From Streptomyces griseiscabiei (GTDB lineage Bacteria; Actinomycetota; Actinomycetes; Streptomycetales; Streptomycetaceae), in contig NZ_JAGJBZ010000001.1 of NCBI RefSeq assembly GCF_020010925.1, positions 620,001 through 684,000 on the forward strand: a DNA stretch of 64,000 nucleotides. The letters run 5' to 3'. The notes beneath the pieces were generated by a model. That model was not told the DNA's origin. It ran no database searches and saw only the letters and a program-made list of their open reading frames with translations. Shown here in pieces: positions 61,007-64,000 of the stretch. Both the position numbers and the translations under genes were made by a program. The first letter of the stretch is position 1. Every line of letters starts with the position of its first letter.

Positions 61007-63304
61007 TCAGTCCCGCCGGATCAGCTCCGGGTCGATCCGCCGCCCGACGAGCGGCAGCGCGCCGATGGCGGCGACGGCCACCGCGCCGAGTGCGCAGGCC
61101 AGCAGCAGGGGGATTCCGGCGCCGTCCCAGTAGACGGCGCCGCCCCCGGTCACGAGATAGCTGGACTCCGCCAGCTTCCCGGCGACCACGGCCAGCACCA
61201 GCCCCACGGCCAACGGGACCACCACCTGCGCCACTTGCACGGCCCGCAGCGTACGCGGCCGCGCGCCGAGCAGTGACAACGCGGTGACCTGTGGCTTTCG
61301 CTCCACGGCGCGGTCCGTGGCGGCGACGAGGTAGGCGGCTACGCCGATGATCAGGCCGAGGACCATCCCGATGCCCAGCAGACTCTTCACCACGGTGATC
61401 TGCTGCAGCGATGTGACCACCACCCCCGGTGTGTCGACCTCCGTGGTGGGGTCCACGCCGCCGATGCCGTCCAGTACCTGACGGACCGTCTCGGGGGTTG
61501 AGCTGCTGAGGAGGGTGAGGGTGGCGGAGTCGGGGCGGAAACCTTCCGGAAGCGCGGAGGGCGGCACCAGTACGTCGCCGCTGCCGAAGATCGGCCAGCC
61601 CGGGTAGCCGCTGAACCGCAGTGTCTGTCGTGGCACCGCTACTTTCATGGCGTGCCGCTCGCCTCCCCTTCGCATGTCGAAGAGGAAGGTCGCTCCGGGC
61701 TTGCTGGCCTCTGCGTACAGCTGACCCGGATCCCAGAGCCGTACCGGGCGGTCGTCCACACAGTTGTCGACCCGGGGCAGCATTCCGCGCAGCTGCGCGC
61801 AGGTGGCCACCACGGCACGGATGGCCGGAACCATGTGGTCGATGTCCGCGCTGGTCCGCGACTCCATGACCACCGCGTGCGCGCGAACGCCCTTCACCTG
61901 CTGCCAGGCCCGCTGCTTCTCGTCGGTGACACCCTTGAGCGGAATCGTGTACTCCTGGACGGGCAAGGTGTTCTTGCTCACTTGGTCCAGTTCGATGAGT
62001 ACTCCCTGGACGAGCGACGCCGCGAAGACCAGGATCACCAGTCCGGTCGCCACCCTCAGTGCGCCCCCGGCCTCGATCTCGTTGCGCCGCATGGCAAGGC
62101 CCAGAGAGACCGAGTGGGTGGCTCGGGCCACTTTCCGGGAGAGCGTTCGCGAGAAGACCGGCAGCATCATCACCAGCCCGACGCCGACCAGAACGACGGC
62201 AAGCGGCATGAGGATCGAGGAGAGTGCCGTCTCCCGGGGTGCGTTGCCCGTCGCACCGGCCACGCAATACCCCATCACGATCCCCAGTCCTGGAACCAGT
62301 GGGAGCAGACCCCACTTTCCGGGTGACCTCTCCGCTGCGCTGCGACGGACGGCCAACGGGTTCTCCGCCGCCTTCCTCGCGCTCGCCCGGCCCACGAACC
62401 AAGCGAGGGTCGGACAGCCGAAGAGGCAGGCCAGGGCGGTGGACAGGGACAACGAACCGTCCGAGGGGTACCACTTGAAGCCTGGCACCCCCACTCTCGA
62501 GACGAGTTGGTTGGCTACCTCGTAGATACCCAGACCGAGCACGGCACCCAGCAAGGCCGCTGCGACCGTCTCGGCGGCATTGACCCTCTGGGTGCCCCTC
62601 CTGCTCAGTCCCAGCAGCCGCAGTGCCGCCAGCCGCCGGGTGCGAGCGGCCGCGGAGAGCCGGGCACACACGGAGAGGAACACGGCCAAGGGCAGAAGGA
62701 CGACGCCGGCCAGCGTGAACCGGACGATGTCGAGAGTCGACGGGTCCACCGTCGGCAGGCTCGCGGACTCTTTGCCGAAGAACCCCACGGGTTGGCCGCC
62801 CTCCAGCTCTCCCCGGCCTACGCCGACATAGGCGTACAACTCGTCGGGGTGAGCCAGCCCTTGGGCACCGATGGTTCCTCGCTGCGTACCTGGCAGCAGT
62901 TGAGCCAGGCCGGGCTCCCGCCGCAGAATCTCGCTCAACCGGGGAGAGACGAACAGCGCACCCGGACCTGGAAGTTCACCCAGACCCGGCGGTGGTTGGG
63001 CAGGCTTGTCCCCTCGGACCACGAAGACGCGGGTGAGGGGTTCCGCGGCGTAAGGGTCCGTCCTGGTCAGCAGGGAGGAGCCGCCCTCGGGTACAACACA
63101 GGCGAAACGGTGCGGGTCCGTGACGCAATCCGGCTCACGCGCCGCCTTACGCCCGTCCTGCGCGGCCAGAATCCCGGGAATCGCCAGAACCATGGCCAGA
63201 CAGCCCACCCCGACGGCACTCCCCACGACCATGAGCAGGAAACGCACCCGGCTGCCCCGCCCCGCCCCCATCAACAGCCGAAGCCCCAGGACGAGTTCCC
63301 TCAC
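61007..63304 (-). CDS. ABC transporter permease, FtsX/MacB-like (two-repeat)
   Basis: 765 aa. N-terminal helix (VRFLLMVVGSAVGVGCLAMV), large extracytoplasmic domain (about 55-190), three helices of a first FtsX domain (FTLAGVVLLPLAVFLSVCAR; RRLAALRLLGLSRRGTQRVN). A middle block of helices follows, then a second extracytoplasmic domain (about 430-625) and a second FtsX domain (KPQVTALSLLGARPRTLRAV). This is the actinobacterial two-repeat FtsX permease. It would export or extract a lipid, peptide or metabolite with the ATPase below. Its start overlaps the ATPase stop by 4 nt (ATGA). Confidence 0.92.
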   Translation of the reverse strand: MRELVLGLRLLMGAGRGSRVRFLLMVVGSAVGVGCLAMVLAIPGILAAQDGRKAAREPDCVTDPHRFACVVPEGGSSLLTRTDPYAAEPLTRVFVVRGDKPAQPPPGLGELPGPGALFVSPRLSEILRREPGLAQLLPGTQRGTIGAQGLAHPDELYAYVGVGRGELEGGQPVGFFGKESASLPTVDPSTLDIVRFTLAGVVLLPLAVFLSVCARLSAAARTRRLAALRLLGLSRRGTQRVNAAETVAAALLGAVLGLGIYEVANQLVSRVGVPGFKWYPSDGSLSLSTALACLFGCPTLAWFVGRASARKAAENPLAVRRSAAERSPGKWGLLPLVPGLGIVMGYCVAGATGNAPRETALSSILMPLAVVLVGVGLVMMLPVFSRTLSRKVARATHSVSLGLAMRRNEIEAGGALRVATGLVILVFAASLVQGVLIELDQVSKNTLPVQEYTIPLKGVTDEKQRAWQQVKGVRAHAVVMESRTSADIDHMVPAIRAVVATCAQLRGMLPRVDNCVDDRPVRLWDPGQLYAEASKPGATFLFDMRRGGERHAMKVAVPRQTLRFSGYPGWPIFGSGDVLVPPSALPEGFRPDSATLTLLSSSTPETVRQVLDGIGGVDPTTEVDTPGVVVTSLQQITVVKSLLGIGMVLGLIIGVAAYLVAATDRAVERKPQVTALSLLGARPRTLRAVQVAQVVVPLAVGLVLAVVAGKLAESSYLVTGGGAVYWDGAGIPLLLACALGAVAVAAIGALPLVGRRIDPELIRRD

Positions 63305-63987
63305 GACACCTCCCTCACCTGAGCGGAGAGGACGCCGTCGCGCATCGTGTAGCGGCTGTCCGCACAGGCCGCCACCTCTGAGTCGTGTGTCACCAGCACC
63401 ACCGCGGTTCCCTGCGAGCGGGCAAGGGTCAGGAACTCTTCGAGCACGGCAGCGGCGTTGCCGCTGTCGAGCGATCCCGTCGGCTCGTCGGCGAAGACCA
63501 CAGCGGGACGGTGCACCAGCGCTCGAGCCACCGCGATCCGCTGACTCTGGCCCCCGGAAACCTGTGAGGGCCGCCGCTCGCGCAGATCCGCGAGCCCGAG
63601 GCGGCCGAGCACCTCTCCGGCAGCGGCATGCGCCTCCTTCTTGCGCTGTCCGGCGAGGCGCAGAGGAAGCGCGGTGTTCTCCTCGACCGTCAACTCGGGT
63701 AGCAACTCGCCGTACTGGAAGACGAACCCGAACCGTTCTCGGCGCAACTCGCTGAGTTCCTCGTCATCCAGGTCACCGAGGCGGCGCCCCTCGAATCGGA
63801 CCTCACCACTGGCCACCGGCAACACCCCGGCCAAGCAGTACAGCAGCGAGGACTTCCCCGAGCCGCTCTGCCCGGTGATCGCCGCGACCTCCCCCCGGCT
63901 CAGGGTGATCTCGGCGTTCCTGACTGCGGGGGTCTCACCGTAGAGAAGGTCGACTCCCTTGGCGCACAGGACTTCTGATGTCTTGAT
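63301..63987 (-). CDS. ABC transporter ATP-binding protein (LolD/MacB type)
   Basis: About 228 aa. Walker A GQSGSGKSS, Q-loop FGFVFQYGELLPELT, signature VSGGQSQRIAVARALVHRP, Walker B VVFADEPTGSLD, H-loop VLVTHDSEVAA. The start is a problem. In frame, a TAG lies at 63997-63999, so the gene must start within the next few codons. No ATG, GTG or TTG precedes the conserved N-terminus (EVLCAKGVDLLYGETPAVRN). An ATC at 63987 with AGGGGA 5 nt upstream, or a CTG (LCAKG), are the only candidates. A sequence error is also possible. Coupled to the permease. Confidence 0.8.
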   Translation of the reverse strand: MKTSEVLCAKGVDLLYGETPAVRNAEITLSRGEVAAITGQSGSGKSSLLYCLAGVLPVASGEVRFEGRRLGDLDDEELSELRRERFGFVFQYGELLPELTVEENTALPLRLAGQRKKEAHAAAGEVLGRLGLADLRERRPSQVSGGQSQRIAVARALVHRPAVVFADEPTGSLDSGNAAAVLEEFLTLARSQGTAVVLVTHDSEVAACADSRYTMRDGVLSAQVREVS

Positions 63988-64000
63988 CTCGTTCCCCTAA

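Overview
This window is high-GC actinobacterial chromosome, almost certainly Streptomyces. The evidence is the strong G/C bias at third codon positions, frequent GTG starts, an hrdA-type sigma factor beside dnaG, an SsgA-like sporulation protein, Tat and lipobox secretion signals, a class F-type sortase, and a dispersed GC-rich palindromic repeat typical of Streptomyces. The gene order around hrdA, dnaG, dgt, the nas-type nitrate reductase and nirBD matches my memory of the central (core) arm of Streptomyces chromosomes. No species can be named from the sequence alone.

Layout. (1) 1-3.3 kb: the 5' part of an MFS drug exporter divergent from a TetR regulator with a clear tandem operator, a DUF2993 membrane protein, and a second TetR paralogous to the first. 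(2) 3.45-13.9 kb: a decayed genomic island bounded by a CAT-anticodon tRNA gene and a 36-nt copy of that tRNA's 3' half. It holds the C-terminal stump of an FtsK/TraB translocase of the actinomycete integrative-conjugative (AICE) type, a T5orf172/GIY-YIG-like protein, a frameshifted HTH gene, several small lipoproteins and membrane proteins, and an IS3-family element with intact ends that splits a lipoprotein gene. It also has an SDR/DoxX/TetR module with three operator palindromes, and a graveyard of TetR, F420-oxidoreductase and LuxR fragments. No integrase is visible. (3) 13.8-14.25 kb: three tRNA genes (CAT anticodon, then two tandem tRNA-Asn). (4) 14.4-28.5 kb: core genes comprising a YtxH-like protein, an FGGY kinase with an altered active site, a heterodimeric ABC exporter, hrdA, dnaG, an FAD reductase, a dNTPase (dgt), a sirohydrochlorin chelatase-like protein and a SanA-like protein. 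(5) 28.5-43.9 kb: nitrate reductase, an orphan GH36 N-terminal domain, a GGCT-like protein, an M4 metalloprotease, an SsgA-like/permease/TIGR03943 operon, an ECF sigma fused to a putative membrane anti-sigma segment, a flavoreductase, a sortase with a candidate partner, and a TauE/SafE permease. (6) 44.2-48.4 kb: a three-gene nitrite reductase operon. (7) 48.4-57.4 kb: an SDR, a SulP/carbonic anhydrase operon, a two-component system whose regulator carries a low-complexity linker of about 425 residues, and a PhoX-like Tat protein. (8) 57.5-64 kb: a glycosyltransferase, a free-standing condensation-domain protein, a small conserved protein and an ABC exporter of the FtsX/LolCDE type.

How the genes fit together. 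The nitrate reductase (29.4 kb), the nitrite reductase operon (44.2 kb) and the sirohydrochlorin chelatase-like gene (siroheme supply, 26.7 kb) form a dispersed assimilatory nitrate pathway. The first two share paired GTAAC/GAAAC motifs spaced exactly 22 nt, as expected for GlnR-type boxes. Carbonic anhydrase and SulP overlap by 4 nt, indicating coupled bicarbonate handling. Two Zur-like motifs lie upstream of the zinc metalloprotease and of the SsgA-like/permease operon, suggesting metal control. Several genes in the right half (response regulator, histidine kinase, ECF sigma, condensation protein) carry in-frame hexanucleotide or short-repeat expansions in linker or surface-exposed regions, which is the most unusual theme of the window.
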